Assembly (NCBI GenBank): GCA_015075365.1
Contig: JABTUN010000003.1
Span: 62,001 to 126,000, forward strand
Reading direction: 5' to 3'
DNA length: 64,000 nt
Origin: Verrucomicrobiaceae bacterium
GTDB taxonomy: Bacteria > Verrucomicrobiota > Verrucomicrobiia > Verrucomicrobiales > Verrucomicrobiaceae
Position numbers and translations under genes: made by a program. Shown in pieces: positions 25,614 through 34,213 of this stretch (position 1 is the first letter of the stretch; each line of letters begins with the position of its first letter). The notes below the pieces were generated by a model. It worked only from the letters and a program-made list of their open reading frames with translations. It was not told the origin of the DNA and ran no database searches.

Positions 25614-26411
25614 TTACCTGCCTCCAGGCTTTTTCGGTTTCTGCTCTTCGAGCCACTCGATGCCATGGCGGATGTCTCCAAAGATGTTGCCGCGCCAGCC
25701 GTGGCCGCCTTCATAAGTCTGGAGTTCCACCGTTGCTCCTGCCTTTTGCAGCACATCCCGGGCAGCCTGAGCTTGCGAGATGGGTATGAAATCCTGCGGC
25801 GAATGATAAAGGAAGTAGGGATGACCTTTCGCAGCGGTCAGCGAAGGCAGCGCACTTGGGTGGAAGACAGACATGGCGACAAAGGTGCCGGTGACGCCAG
25901 CTTTTGGCAGCAGGGAGAGAGCGTAGCCGCTCATGCCGCTGGATGACCAAGTGAGCGTGAAGCTATAGCGCGTATCGAGCTTGTGGGCTTTTCCCACCTC
26001 GGCACGCACGGCGAGGAAGAAATCAGTGGTGCTGAACTTCATCTCGGGCACGCCGGACTGGTCATTGGGCCAGACGATGTCACGGGCCTGCGCCGCCGTC
26101 CAGACGGGTGCCACGAGCTGCACGACGAGATAGCCTTCCGGCAGCGCATTCTTGGCGATGCGGGTCACAAAGGGCTGAAACTGCGCATCGCCGGAGCCAC
26201 CGGGCAGCACAAAGAGCGTGCGCCATCCTTGATCGGGCGGCGGTGTCGGCTTGTGGATGACGAAAAAGCGTTTCTTTTCATCGCCCCCGGCACGCAAGTC
26301 GTGGACTTGCATGTCCGCAATGTCAGGTGGCACATCGGTGGCGCGTGTGGGCGATGCAGCAGACACTAAAAGTATCGCCGCTGTGATGAGAGCGCAGGTG
26401 GCTGAGTTCAT
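25614..26411 (-). CDS. Secreted alpha/beta-hydrolase (phospholipase/carboxylesterase type)
   Basis: A 265-residue exported protein with signal MNSATCALITAAILLVSAAS. The oxyanion strand is TLFVLPGGSGDAQFQPF. The nucleophile region is TLTWSSSGMSGYALSLLP, where the elbow reads SSSGMSG rather than the classical GxSxG. The catalytic His is in YEGGHGWRGNIFGD. The motif HKPTPPPDQGWRTLF after the signal is typical of PHB-depolymerase/esterase-like relatives. It sits 14 bp after the VOC gene in the minus-strand cluster. The substrate is unknown. Confidence 0.75.
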   Translation of the reverse strand: MNSATCALITAAILLVSAASPTRATDVPPDIADMQVHDLRAGGDEKKRFFVIHKPTPPPDQGWRTLFVLPGGSGDAQFQPFVTRIAKNALPEGYLVVQLVAPVWTAAQARDIVWPNDQSGVPEMKFSTTDFFLAVRAEVGKAHKLDTRYSFTLTWSSSGMSGYALSLLPKAGVTGTFVAMSVFHPSALPSLTAAKGHPYFLYHSPQDFIPISQAQAARDVLQKAGATVELQTYEGGHGWRGNIFGDIRHGIEWLEEQKPKKPGGR

Positions 26412-26425
26412 GAAAAAATTGAGGT

Positions 26426-26818
26426 TCAGGACGGTATTTGGTCCTCGAATGGCTCGTCACGCCGTGGCTCCGTGCCCAGCCAGAGGATGTTTCCGTCGAG
26501 ATCTTCAAACTTCATTTCATAGGCCCAGGTGCAGTTCCTGGGTGCCTGCCGAACCTTCACTCCATTCGATCTCCACGTCTCGAACAGCGACTCGTCTTCA
26601 CAGCCGATCCATGCCCACGCAGGTTCGGCAATCGTGTCGCGCTGTGAGAGCATGATGGCGCATCCGTCTTTCGAAACAGAGCAGATGCGGGAGCCTGCCT
26701 CGCCTCCCCAATCGAGCTTGAAGCCGAGCGGGCCGGTGTAAAACGCCACGCAGCGCGCGAGATCGCGGACGGGCAGGATGGGGATAGTGCATTCGATCTG
26801 GCGTGTGGAGGTGTTCAT
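26426..26818 (-). CDS. VOC family protein (glyoxalase/bleomycin-resistance fold)
   Basis: 130 residues from ATG 26818 (MNTSTRQIECTIPILPVRDL). It carries the paired beta-alpha-beta-beta-beta units of the vicinal oxygen chelate fold. The first unit is VAFYTGPLGFKLDWGGEAG and the second ends EMKFEDLDGNILWLGTEP, with the metal-site Glu in YEMKFEDLDG. Family members include glyoxalases, dioxygenases and antibiotic-binding proteins. Nothing here chooses among them. It is cytosolic, in contrast to its secreted neighbours on both sides (23 and 14 bp away). Confidence 0.8.
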   Translation of the reverse strand: MNTSTRQIECTIPILPVRDLARCVAFYTGPLGFKLDWGGEAGSRICSVSKDGCAIMLSQRDTIAEPAWAWIGCEDESLFETWRSNGVKVRQAPRNCTWAYEMKFEDLDGNILWLGTEPRRDEPFEDQIPS

Positions 26819-26841
26819 AAAAGTATGATTGGATGAAAAAC

Positions 26842-27711
26842 TCAGTTCGCAGGTGAGACGACCACATCGTCGATCCACAGACGGTAGTCTGTGGAGGCTG
26901 GCTGGCTGCCGCCGTGGTAGAAGTGGAACCAGGCATTGCGAATCTTGAGCGTGTCCACATCGCGAAAGCGGATGTCACGCTTTTCAAAGACCTGACGGCC
27001 ATTCAGCCAGCCGCGCAGGAGGCCATTGTTGCGGCCTTTGCCGCCGGGCTTGGCTGCGGGTGTGTTCAGTTTGATGGCGAGGCGAATGTCGTGCCACTTG
27101 CCGCGTTCGAGCGCCTTGGAGAAATACCAGGTGTCGCCGAAGTCGCTCTTCATGTCGGCGTGATAGACGTAGAAGCCGATGGGGATGTCTCCCTCTGCAT
27201 CCGGCTTCCAATAAGCGCCACGCGCAGACCACGAGTCGCTGCCGTTGACACGCCTGCCTGCGGCACCGGCATCGCTGCTGTAGATGCCGCCGAAGCCGGG
27301 TAGCTTGCCGCCTTGCACGGCCTCGGCGTTGAAGTCGTGAGCAAAACAGAGCTTGTAGGATAGAATTGCCTCCTCCGGCTCGGAGCCGGTCTGCGCGGCA
27401 AAGTCGAAGCCGAAGTCCGCGCCGTAGTGCGTTCCTTGCTTGAGAGTGATGGCGAGAGCATTGCCTGCGGTAGGTTTTCCTGCTCCGCTCAGCGGCGGCG
27501 GTGTGTCAGGCGCGTAGTGCGGCTTGACCGGACCCGTGGTGCGATGGGGCACGATGGCGAGGTTTCGCGGCAGGTTGGGATTGCCCAGGTTCCAACCCGA
27601 CTGCCACTCCGGCTTCTCAAAGTCGCAGGTGAACCATGGGCCGTTGGGTTCCGCTGCGTGAAGCGACAGCGTGGCGAGGAAAAGCGCGAGCAGCGAAGGG
27701 CGTGTTTTCAT
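26842..27711 (-). CDS. Secreted polysaccharide lyase family 14-like protein
   Basis: A 289-residue exported protein (signal MKTRPSLLALFLATLSLHA). The jelly-roll core is recognisable by YKLCFAHDFNAEAVQGGKLPG and FGGIYSSDAG. Next come SWSARGAYWKPDAEGD and IGFYVYHADMKSDFGDTWYF, then GKWHDIRLAIKLNTP, LRGWLNGRQVFE and NAWFHFYHGG. This arrangement is that of the PL14 domain of alginate and glucuronan lyases, where Arg, Lys and Tyr/His on the concave face act. It is the best-supported glycan-degrading gene in the cluster. The substrate is probably a uronate polymer (inference). Confidence 0.75.
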   Translation of the reverse strand: MKTRPSLLALFLATLSLHAAEPNGPWFTCDFEKPEWQSGWNLGNPNLPRNLAIVPHRTTGPVKPHYAPDTPPPLSGAGKPTAGNALAITLKQGTHYGADFGFDFAAQTGSEPEEAILSYKLCFAHDFNAEAVQGGKLPGFGGIYSSDAGAAGRRVNGSDSWSARGAYWKPDAEGDIPIGFYVYHADMKSDFGDTWYFSKALERGKWHDIRLAIKLNTPAAKPGGKGRNNGLLRGWLNGRQVFEKRDIRFRDVDTLKIRNAWFHFYHGGSQPASTDYRLWIDDVVVSPAN

Positions 27712-27735
27712 GATGAGCGTGGATGGAGTTTCTTG

Positions 27736-28428
27736 TTACTGACCGCGGACGGGGCGGAAATCCGGCGTGTTTTCCTGCCAGGAAGTGATGGCCTGGGTGA
27801 TGAGTTCCATCTGGGCCGCCGTGCCCTTTGCGATCAGGCTGTTGGAGGAACCGTGAAAACTGAGTTCCGGCATGGTTTTGTCGAGTCTGGCCATCGCCAT
27901 GCTGGTGTGGATCTGGCTGATCAAGGCATCCGTTTTGGCGGCGCGCTCTTCCTTGTGCTGTTCGCTGCCTGAATTTGAGATGCCGAGGATTCGGCCTATT
28001 GCGTAGATGCGCACGATGCTGTTGGCCGGAGGGCGGGCGGCACCATCCTGGACGGGCATGTTTTCTCTCAAAACACGAATGACGTCGGCGATGATCGCGT
28101 GCTGCGCCTCCGTGGCTCGGGCGACGAGCACGCTGGTGTCGCCATGCATCAACAAACTGTTCTCGTGCGCCACGGGAGTATGATTGGACTTCAGCGCCAG
28201 GGAAATCAGATCCAGCGCGGTTTTTTGGAGCCTTCTTCCCTCATCTGCTTTGTGGCCGTGTGAGAAGAATCCGAGTGCGTAGGAACGCACCTTTCCCGGC
28301 GCTTCAACGGTTTGTGATTTCAACAGGAGGTCCGGATGTGGCGTTTCACCTTTCCGGGGAAAATCCTGGGCGTGAAGAACGCCCGTCAAGCCGAGAAGAA
28401 GCAAGGCTGGCAGCGGGTGTGATTTCAT
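27736..28428 (-). CDS. Secreted protein with two kinase-ectodomain-like repeats
   Basis: A 230-residue exported protein (signal MKSHPLPALLLLGLTGVLHA). It contains two units of about 75 residues: VRSYALGFFSHG...SLLMHGDTSVLVARATEAQ and VRIYAIGRILGIS...ELSFHGSSNSLIAKGTAAQM. Both follow the same plan as two segments at the C-terminus of the kinase encoded 30 bp upstream (RSYAVDFVFTGS...ESKQLIIKATLGEHM and RSYSLDFTNSGS...ERALIVKSTPEQ). The LIVKGT-type strand recalls the short repeats of secretin N-terminal domains. It is probably a partner or ligand of the kinase ectodomain (inference). Confidence 0.6.
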   Translation of the reverse strand: MKSHPLPALLLLGLTGVLHAQDFPRKGETPHPDLLLKSQTVEAPGKVRSYALGFFSHGHKADEGRRLQKTALDLISLALKSNHTPVAHENSLLMHGDTSVLVARATEAQHAIIADVIRVLRENMPVQDGAARPPANSIVRIYAIGRILGISNSGSEQHKEERAAKTDALISQIHTSMAMARLDKTMPELSFHGSSNSLIAKGTAAQMELITQAITSWQENTPDFRPVRGQ

Positions 28429-28458
28429 GACATGGAATAGATGGTGGATCGGGAAACT

Positions 28459-31116
28459 TCATGGGGCGCGCTTGGCAGCAGGATAGGACGTCGCCTTTTT
28501 CCTCATGGCCTCGACGAGTTCATCGACGTGCTTCAGTTGCTCCGGAGTGGATTTGACGATGAGCGCGCGTTCTCCCACATGAAGGGAGATGTCCGAATCG
28601 CCGTCCAGTTTCCTGACTTGCTCCAGCAGATCGCGCAGATCGGCATATTTGAGCGTGACAGCGCTTCCGCTGTTGGTGAAGTCAAGAGAGTAACTGCGGA
28701 CGAGGGATTCGTTCTTGCTGGGCGCTGCCTCGGCCTGCCCCTTCATGGTAGCGATCATCTTGGCTATGACCATGTGCTCCCCCAGGGTCGCTTTGATGAT
28801 CAGCTGTTTGGATTCTGAATGCAGTGTGAACTCTGGCAGGCGGGTTGTTCCTGGAAACGCCTTCCGCAGGGCATGTTCGATCACGGCGCGGAAACCATCC
28901 AGCCAGTCAGAGTTGTTCTGAGAGCCCGTGAAGACAAAATCAACCGCGTAAGACTGCGCGAATGTCCTCGCTGGTTCCTTCGGATGGTCCAAATCGGAGG
29001 AATTGAGAGTCTTTTCGCCTCCGCCGACCGTTTCCAACGGGATTGATGTCTCCAGCCGCACGGCGATTGGAACCGGCAGGCCTTGCTCCGGCCGGAATTC
29101 GCCGATGACATATGCGCCGTCGGAATCGGCGGAGGGCGTGCCGGGATGGAAGGCCACTTTGCCCGGCATGATTCCATTCGGCCCCTCGAGTTGATAGGTC
29201 CAGCGAATGCCGCGTCTGGGTGTGATATTCCAGCGCACACCGGGGTCGAAGCCACCCGAGGTGAGTGTGACATCGAACATGGCATCCAAATAGAGTGACT
29301 TCGGCGTCCAGCGCGCCGGCGCATTTCCGAAGAGGAAGATGAGGCCGGCATCCTTGGAGTCATGCGCCTGGACAGTCGCTTGCTCGCTGGTGACATCCAC
29401 TCGTCCGATTGCGGAACCGGTCGCATTGCTGGTGGACGTGGGCAGCTGCGTGATGAGCGGGAGCACAGCCCAGATCGCGGAGACTGCCAGCATGGTCGTG
29501 GCAAGCACGGCGAGCAGGATCACGCACCTGCCCCGGCTCCACTGGCGAACCGGCATCGAGAGTTTCAAGCGACGGCGCACGGTGGCACGCCCCATCATTA
29601 GAACGCCCGCGATCAAGGCGGCGAAAATTCCACAGAGAAAGGCCGGAGAGCGCGGATTCCACGCCAGCGCACGGACGATGCGGTCCGGACTGACATGCTG
29701 TGGATATACAATGAGCCACGGCTGCGAGAGTCCGATAGTGAAGGTCGATTGGGTGTTGTTTCCCAGGCGGGTGACATGGGGCGCGGCGAAGTTCAGAAGG
29801 AAAACGAAGAATGCCACGCCCAGAATCAGGCGAAGCCACAACGGAAACAGAAGGTCCGCTTCCATCGCCTGCCGTGCTTTTGACAAGGGAGTGGCTGGAG
29901 CACCTGACACACCGGCCTTGGGGCGATGTCCAGGCATGAAAATGAAAATAAGCGCCGGAATCATGACGCCGGGAATCGCGGCTGCAGCTATCATCGCAAG
30001 CAGTTCCCGCCCCGAGACACCTCCACCCGAGAACGCCATCAGCGCCAGACCCAAAAGGGTGACCGCAGGAAATGCGATGAGCAGGACGATCCAGAAACTG
30101 CGTGGAATTGATGAATGCTTCTGAGTCTGCACTGGCATCGCGGGCGGGACTGATGGATCAGGGGCATTTGTCACGGCCTCAACCTGCGTGCGAAATTCCG
30201 CCGCTGTGGCGAAGCGCAACTCCGGTGTCTTCTCCAGCGCCCGCAGCACGATCTCATCAATGCGGATGTCCACCTGCACGCGCTTCGAGGGCGGCGTGAT
30301 GTTTTCTTTGGGCCGCTCGCCAGTGAGCATCTCGTAAAGCACCACACCTAGGCTGTAGATGTCCGCGCGATGATCGGCGGTGCCGTTCGCCTGCTCCGGC
30401 GCGGCGTAGTCGGGGGTGCCTTGCGGCAGTGAGGCAGACACTCCTGTCTGCTCTGAACCCGAACAGACAGGAGTGTCTGTTTCACGGTGGACGATCTTGG
30501 CGATGCCAAAGTCGGCGATCTTCACCACGCCTGCCTTGTCAATGAGCAGGTTCTCCGGCTTGATGTCGCGGTGGACGATGCCGTGATCGTGCGCGCATTG
30601 CAGCGCGTCACACACCGGCGGCACGATGCTGAGGGCCTCTTTGGGCGTGAGGCGCTTGGTTTGCAGGAGTTGGCGGAGATTCACCCCATCGACGAACTCC
30701 ATGAGCAGGAAGTAAAACCCGCCTGCCTGCCCGAAGTCATGCACGCCGACGATATTCGGGTGATTCAGCGCCGCGAGCGCCTGCGCCTCTTTTTCAAACC
30801 GCGCCGCGAACTGCGGATCATCCGCGCGCTCCGGTGCGAGCAGTTTGAGAGCGACGAGTCGGTTCAGCGACTTCTGCCGCGCCTTGTAAACCACGCCCAT
30901 GCCGCCACGACCGAGGCATTCGAGGATTTCAAGCTGCAGGAAGTGCGGAGCGAGTTCTTCGGGTGACAGCGGCGGGATCGCAGGTGCATGATCGCCTGGT
31001 TGCGTCGGCTCGATGATCTGCGCCATGAGGCAGCGCGGGCACTGGCTCTCCGGCACATCGGCAGGAAAAGCGGAGCCGCAGTGCGGGCATGTTCTGTCAG
31101 GAGAGGAAGCGCTCAT
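28459..31116 (-). CDS. Transmembrane Ser/Thr protein kinase with zinc ribbon and ectodomain
   Basis: 885 residues. An N-terminal zinc-ribbon-like pair is CPHCG and CPRC (10-29). The kinase domain spans about 62-320: GRGGMGVVYKA (69-79), catalytic Lys 91, HRDIKPENLL (182-191), DFG (202-204) and the APE-equivalent AAPEQ (238-242). About five membrane helices follow (340-560). A large outer domain ends with two repeat units of about 75 residues (from about 730). All catalytic residues are intact. Residues about 213-228 of the activation segment are encoded by a perfect inverted repeat. It follows the ECF sigma gene by 44 bp, a pairing typical of this phylum. Confidence 0.93.
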   Translation of the reverse strand: MSASSPDRTCPHCGSAFPADVPESQCPRCLMAQIIEPTQPGDHAPAIPPLSPEELAPHFLQLEILECLGRGGMGVVYKARQKSLNRLVALKLLAPERADDPQFAARFEKEAQALAALNHPNIVGVHDFGQAGGFYFLLMEFVDGVNLRQLLQTKRLTPKEALSIVPPVCDALQCAHDHGIVHRDIKPENLLIDKAGVVKIADFGIAKIVHRETDTPVCSGSEQTGVSASLPQGTPDYAAPEQANGTADHRADIYSLGVVLYEMLTGERPKENITPPSKRVQVDIRIDEIVLRALEKTPELRFATAAEFRTQVEAVTNAPDPSVPPAMPVQTQKHSSIPRSFWIVLLIAFPAVTLLGLALMAFSGGGVSGRELLAMIAAAAIPGVMIPALIFIFMPGHRPKAGVSGAPATPLSKARQAMEADLLFPLWLRLILGVAFFVFLLNFAAPHVTRLGNNTQSTFTIGLSQPWLIVYPQHVSPDRIVRALAWNPRSPAFLCGIFAALIAGVLMMGRATVRRRLKLSMPVRQWSRGRCVILLAVLATTMLAVSAIWAVLPLITQLPTSTSNATGSAIGRVDVTSEQATVQAHDSKDAGLIFLFGNAPARWTPKSLYLDAMFDVTLTSGGFDPGVRWNITPRRGIRWTYQLEGPNGIMPGKVAFHPGTPSADSDGAYVIGEFRPEQGLPVPIAVRLETSIPLETVGGGEKTLNSSDLDHPKEPARTFAQSYAVDFVFTGSQNNSDWLDGFRAVIEHALRKAFPGTTRLPEFTLHSESKQLIIKATLGEHMVIAKMIATMKGQAEAAPSKNESLVRSYSLDFTNSGSAVTLKYADLRDLLEQVRKLDGDSDISLHVGERALIVKSTPEQLKHVDELVEAMRKKATSYPAAKRAP
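30435..30479. repeat. Perfect 16-bp inverted repeat inside the kinase gene
   Basis: cagacactcctgtctg (30435-30450) and cagacaggagtgtctg (30464-30479) are exact reverse complements around a 13-base loop. The element is in frame and encodes residues about 213-228 of the kinase, between DFG and APE (TDTPVCSG, SEQTGVSA). The usual activation segment lacks such a stretch, so it looks like a palindromic element inserted in frame. Confidence 0.75.
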
Positions 31117-31160
31117 GCCAGTAAACTGACGCGCCCCCGGTGAAAACCGAACAAAGTTTT

Positions 31161-31889
31161 TTACCTGCCCAGCGCGGCAAAGAGCGTTTCCATCTCATCC
31201 TGCACAGCGGCGGGGTCTTCGAGAGTGCCCGCAACCTCGCACTTCACGGACTGCCGGAGACGCTTCTTCAAGCGGCTCACCGCCATGCGGAAGGCATCGA
31301 AGCTCATCCCACATGAGGCAGCCAGCGCTGTCTGATCCCCATGACTGGCGTGTCCGTTCAAGATGCCGCTCACAGAGTCAAAGAACGCTCCTCGTCCTTC
31401 GCCCACACACTCCGCCCGCAGTGCCTCCATGCCGCGCGCGATCACCGTCATGGCCCATTGCCGGTCAAACTCCGCGTCTGGCGGGAGCTGTCGGGTATCA
31501 GGCACCCCGGCGGCCTCCTCGTCATCCAGTGAAACAGCCTCCATGCCACCGCCACGCTTCATCCGCTGTGCCGCCTCTCGCTGATGGGAGACAAAGTGCT
31601 TCACCGAACCCAGCAGATAGGAGCGAAAGCGCCCACGCTCACGCTCGGCCGTGATGATCGTGCCTCCATGGAGCATCTCGGCAAAGAACGCATGGCTCAT
31701 CTCCCGCGCCGCATCCGCATCCCGGAACACACGGCGAAGATAAGCGACGACCGGCTCATAATAAGCATCGCAAAGGTCCGCCAGTGCCCTGCGCCCGTCT
31801 TCCGAGTCCGTCTTTGCCAGACACACGCGAGTCCACCGGGTTGTGTTAAACGGGGCTGAGTGGAGAATTGGGGAAGATGCCGTTGTCAT
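31161..31889 (-). CDS. ECF-type RNA polymerase sigma factor (planctomycetal type)
   Basis: A 242-residue cytosolic sigma factor. Region 2 covers about residues 17-95: NTTRWTRVCLAKTDS, LADLCDAYYEPVVAYLRR, REMSHAFFAEML, and RGRFRSYLLGSVKHFVSHQ. An extended linker precedes region 4 (about 160-220) with the HTH-like ALAASCGMSFDAFRMAVSRLKKRLR. This is the form often encoded beside Ser/Thr kinases in Planctomycetes and Verrucomicrobia, where the kinase is thought to control the sigma factor instead of an anti-sigma factor. It is the first gene of the minus-strand cluster that runs to 20888. Confidence 0.88.
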   Translation of the reverse strand: MTTASSPILHSAPFNTTRWTRVCLAKTDSEDGRRALADLCDAYYEPVVAYLRRVFRDADAAREMSHAFFAEMLHGGTIITAERERGRFRSYLLGSVKHFVSHQREAAQRMKRGGGMEAVSLDDEEAAGVPDTRQLPPDAEFDRQWAMTVIARGMEALRAECVGEGRGAFFDSVSGILNGHASHGDQTALAASCGMSFDAFRMAVSRLKKRLRQSVKCEVAGTLEDPAAVQDEMETLFAALGR

Positions 31890-32119
31890 CGTCGCGGATC
31901 ATGCTGCCACAGTTCCATGACGTTTTGGAGGGAAAAGGTGACACCCGGACGTGTGGCACCACCTCGCTCCCCGCACAAAGGCGGAGGAACTGAGCATGAC
32001 ATTCGAGCCCGGAAGGCGTTGGCATGCGGCTGACAACGAGTCGCCACCAGTCAGCCGCTTGTTCGTCGAAAGATGTTGGAAGGGGAGGTGTGTTCTGCGG
32101 GCGCTGCGGTCCACATCGG

Positions 32120-34213
32120 CTAAAACCTCGGCTCCAACGCGCCAAACGGCTGCGGATCATCCAAATCGGGAACACCATCGCCGTCGGCGTCATCGGACTT
32201 TTGGCGTTCCCAGGGCTTGGCGGGCACTTTTTCGAGCTTTTGCCAGAGTTGGACCGCGAACGGGCCTCGCGTGAGTCTTTCGTCCACGGGCATTTCGAGG
32301 CCGCAACGGCTCAAGAGGGCCTTTTGCCACTCCTTCGCCGCAGGAGCATCGGGTCGGAATTCCACTTCGTCTCTAGCGGCTGGAATCAAGCCGCGAGCAC
32401 TCAGTCGATTGATCGCGACAAACGCGGCGTGATCGGCGGGAAGATCTCGCCAGGGCCAGAGGAGCATCGGAGTGCCCTCGGTGCCGCCGCAGAGGGCATG
32501 CTGGATTTCCTCGAGGTGCGTGCGGTTCCACGCGAGATCGCGCGGCTGCTTTTGATGCTTCAAAGCGAGCACGGCAAGCGCCCCGGCCGCCTGGCCGATG
32601 TGCACGCGATGATCATGCAGGCGCACGGCACTGCTCACGATGCTGCTGAAGCCCACGTTGCCCTGCGCACCGATGAGGCCGTCCGTCTTCACCGGAATGA
32701 GGCTGCGGAGCGGGAAGACGCTGCGCTCGCTGAGTTGGTGGATGTCGCGGCCGGGCTTGCCGTAGTGCGTCCACGGGCCGGAATCGCCCTCACACTTCAA
32801 ATAGGCGCGGCCGGTGTCGTGGAAGTCGTAGTGAAACTGCCACGCGAAGACGCCATCGGGATACATCACGGTGGCAAAGGTCTCCTTAGCGGCCTTGGCG
32901 GCCTCGCCCATCAGGCTGTCCTGCTCGCGCATCATGTAGAGTGCTTTCAATCGCAGGCTCTCGCGGATGTAGGGTTTCATCGGCAGACGGTCGGGCGTGC
33001 CGAACTCCGAGCTGAGGTGGTAATGACGCAGGCTGTTCGTTTTGTCCTTGGCGCGATCATGAACCGTCGTCTGCAAATGATGCAGCAGGCCGAGCGAGTG
33101 CGCTTTGCAGTCCTCGAACACGACCTGACGCTGCTCGCGGCTCATCAAAACAAGATTCTTCATCGACGCTCCGCGCTCCATGGCCTCCAGCGCATCGCAC
33201 ACATGACGCGGCAGACGCTCAAGAGGGTAGTCTTGACCGTTCGAGTAGCAAATGAGCGCCGAGGTGATTCCATCGCGGCTCGTCGTGCCCTCGACGATAC
33301 GGCGCATGCTGAGGATGGTGCCCTGGCGCTTGCTTTCCGTGCCCTTCGCAGGCCACGGCGAGTTGTCGCCGAGCTTCACCGGATGATCCCACTTCAACTT
33401 CGCCGCTTCTTTGCGGCCAAACGACGTGGTGCGGAGATAGGCGCGTTCATCGTAATGCGGCGGCGCGGGAATCGGCGTGTCGCTTTGGCTTTCCTCGACG
33501 ATGAGCGCCCACGTCAGCGGATTCATCTCATTCGGCGGATGCGCGGAGACATCTTCCTGCGCATGCGGCTCACCGTAGCGCGACTGCGGATCCGGCCCGA
33601 CCTCGAACTCGGTGCCGCTAAGTTGCACGACATCGCCCCAGTCGCTCGCATCAATCGTGAGCGCGGCCTTCACCTCCAAGGTGTCGCCTTTGTCCGAGCG
33701 AAACGTCATGCCGGTGACTTTCCCATCCGACTTCATCGCCGCGACGGGAAGGTGATTCAGCCTCAACGTCACCTGGCCGCTGCTGACGTAAGGCTGCAGC
33801 ATCTCGCGAAAAATCGCCTCCGCCTCCGCAGGTCGGAACGTCGTGGGGCCGTGCATCGGCTTCCCCGGCATCGGCGAGCCGTATTTCTTCGTGTTGAAGG
33901 CCTCGATGCGGTCCATCAACTCCTTGAAGAGGCCGAAGCGATGAAACGAGCGCTTCATCGGATGCCAACCCGGCCCCCAGCCGATCTCGCCCGTTCCCTT
34001 GCTCTCGTCCACGCACACGAGCCCCTGCTCCGTGTATTGCCCGCCGAGCCACGAGCCGTCATGCACGACCATGATCGACTTCAAACCCATCCGTGCCGCC
34101 TGAATCGCCGCCGCCCATCCCGACTCCGTGCCACCGACGATGAGCAGATCCGTCTGGATGGTCTCCGCCGAGGCGAAGGTGGACAAAAGCAGGGAGCAAA
34201 GCAGGCGTCTCAT
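32120..34213 (-). CDS. Secreted FAD-dependent oxidoreductase
   Basis: A 697-residue exported flavoprotein (signal MRRLLCSLLLSTFASA). The dinucleotide fold starts at TDLLIVGGTESGWAAAIQAA (GGxxxG-type, about 22-40). It continues with GSWLGGQYTEQGLVCVDE and TIDASDWGDVVQLSG, and closes with IGAQGNVGFSSIVSSAVRLH near residue 545. It belongs to the FAD-dependent oxidoreductase group expanded in Planctomycetes and Verrucomicrobia, whose substrates are unknown. The tail carries an acidic calcium-binding-type repeat, DDADGDGVPDLDDPQPFG. It is transcribed alone, divergent from the HtrA gene across about 270 bp. Confidence 0.87.
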   Translation of the reverse strand: MRRLLCSLLLSTFASAETIQTDLLIVGGTESGWAAAIQAARMGLKSIMVVHDGSWLGGQYTEQGLVCVDESKGTGEIGWGPGWHPMKRSFHRFGLFKELMDRIEAFNTKKYGSPMPGKPMHGPTTFRPAEAEAIFREMLQPYVSSGQVTLRLNHLPVAAMKSDGKVTGMTFRSDKGDTLEVKAALTIDASDWGDVVQLSGTEFEVGPDPQSRYGEPHAQEDVSAHPPNEMNPLTWALIVEESQSDTPIPAPPHYDERAYLRTTSFGRKEAAKLKWDHPVKLGDNSPWPAKGTESKRQGTILSMRRIVEGTTSRDGITSALICYSNGQDYPLERLPRHVCDALEAMERGASMKNLVLMSREQRQVVFEDCKAHSLGLLHHLQTTVHDRAKDKTNSLRHYHLSSEFGTPDRLPMKPYIRESLRLKALYMMREQDSLMGEAAKAAKETFATVMYPDGVFAWQFHYDFHDTGRAYLKCEGDSGPWTHYGKPGRDIHQLSERSVFPLRSLIPVKTDGLIGAQGNVGFSSIVSSAVRLHDHRVHIGQAAGALAVLALKHQKQPRDLAWNRTHLEEIQHALCGGTEGTPMLLWPWRDLPADHAAFVAINRLSARGLIPAARDEVEFRPDAPAAKEWQKALLSRCGLEMPVDERLTRGPFAVQLWQKLEKVPAKPWERQKSDDADGDGVPDLDDPQPFGALEPRF

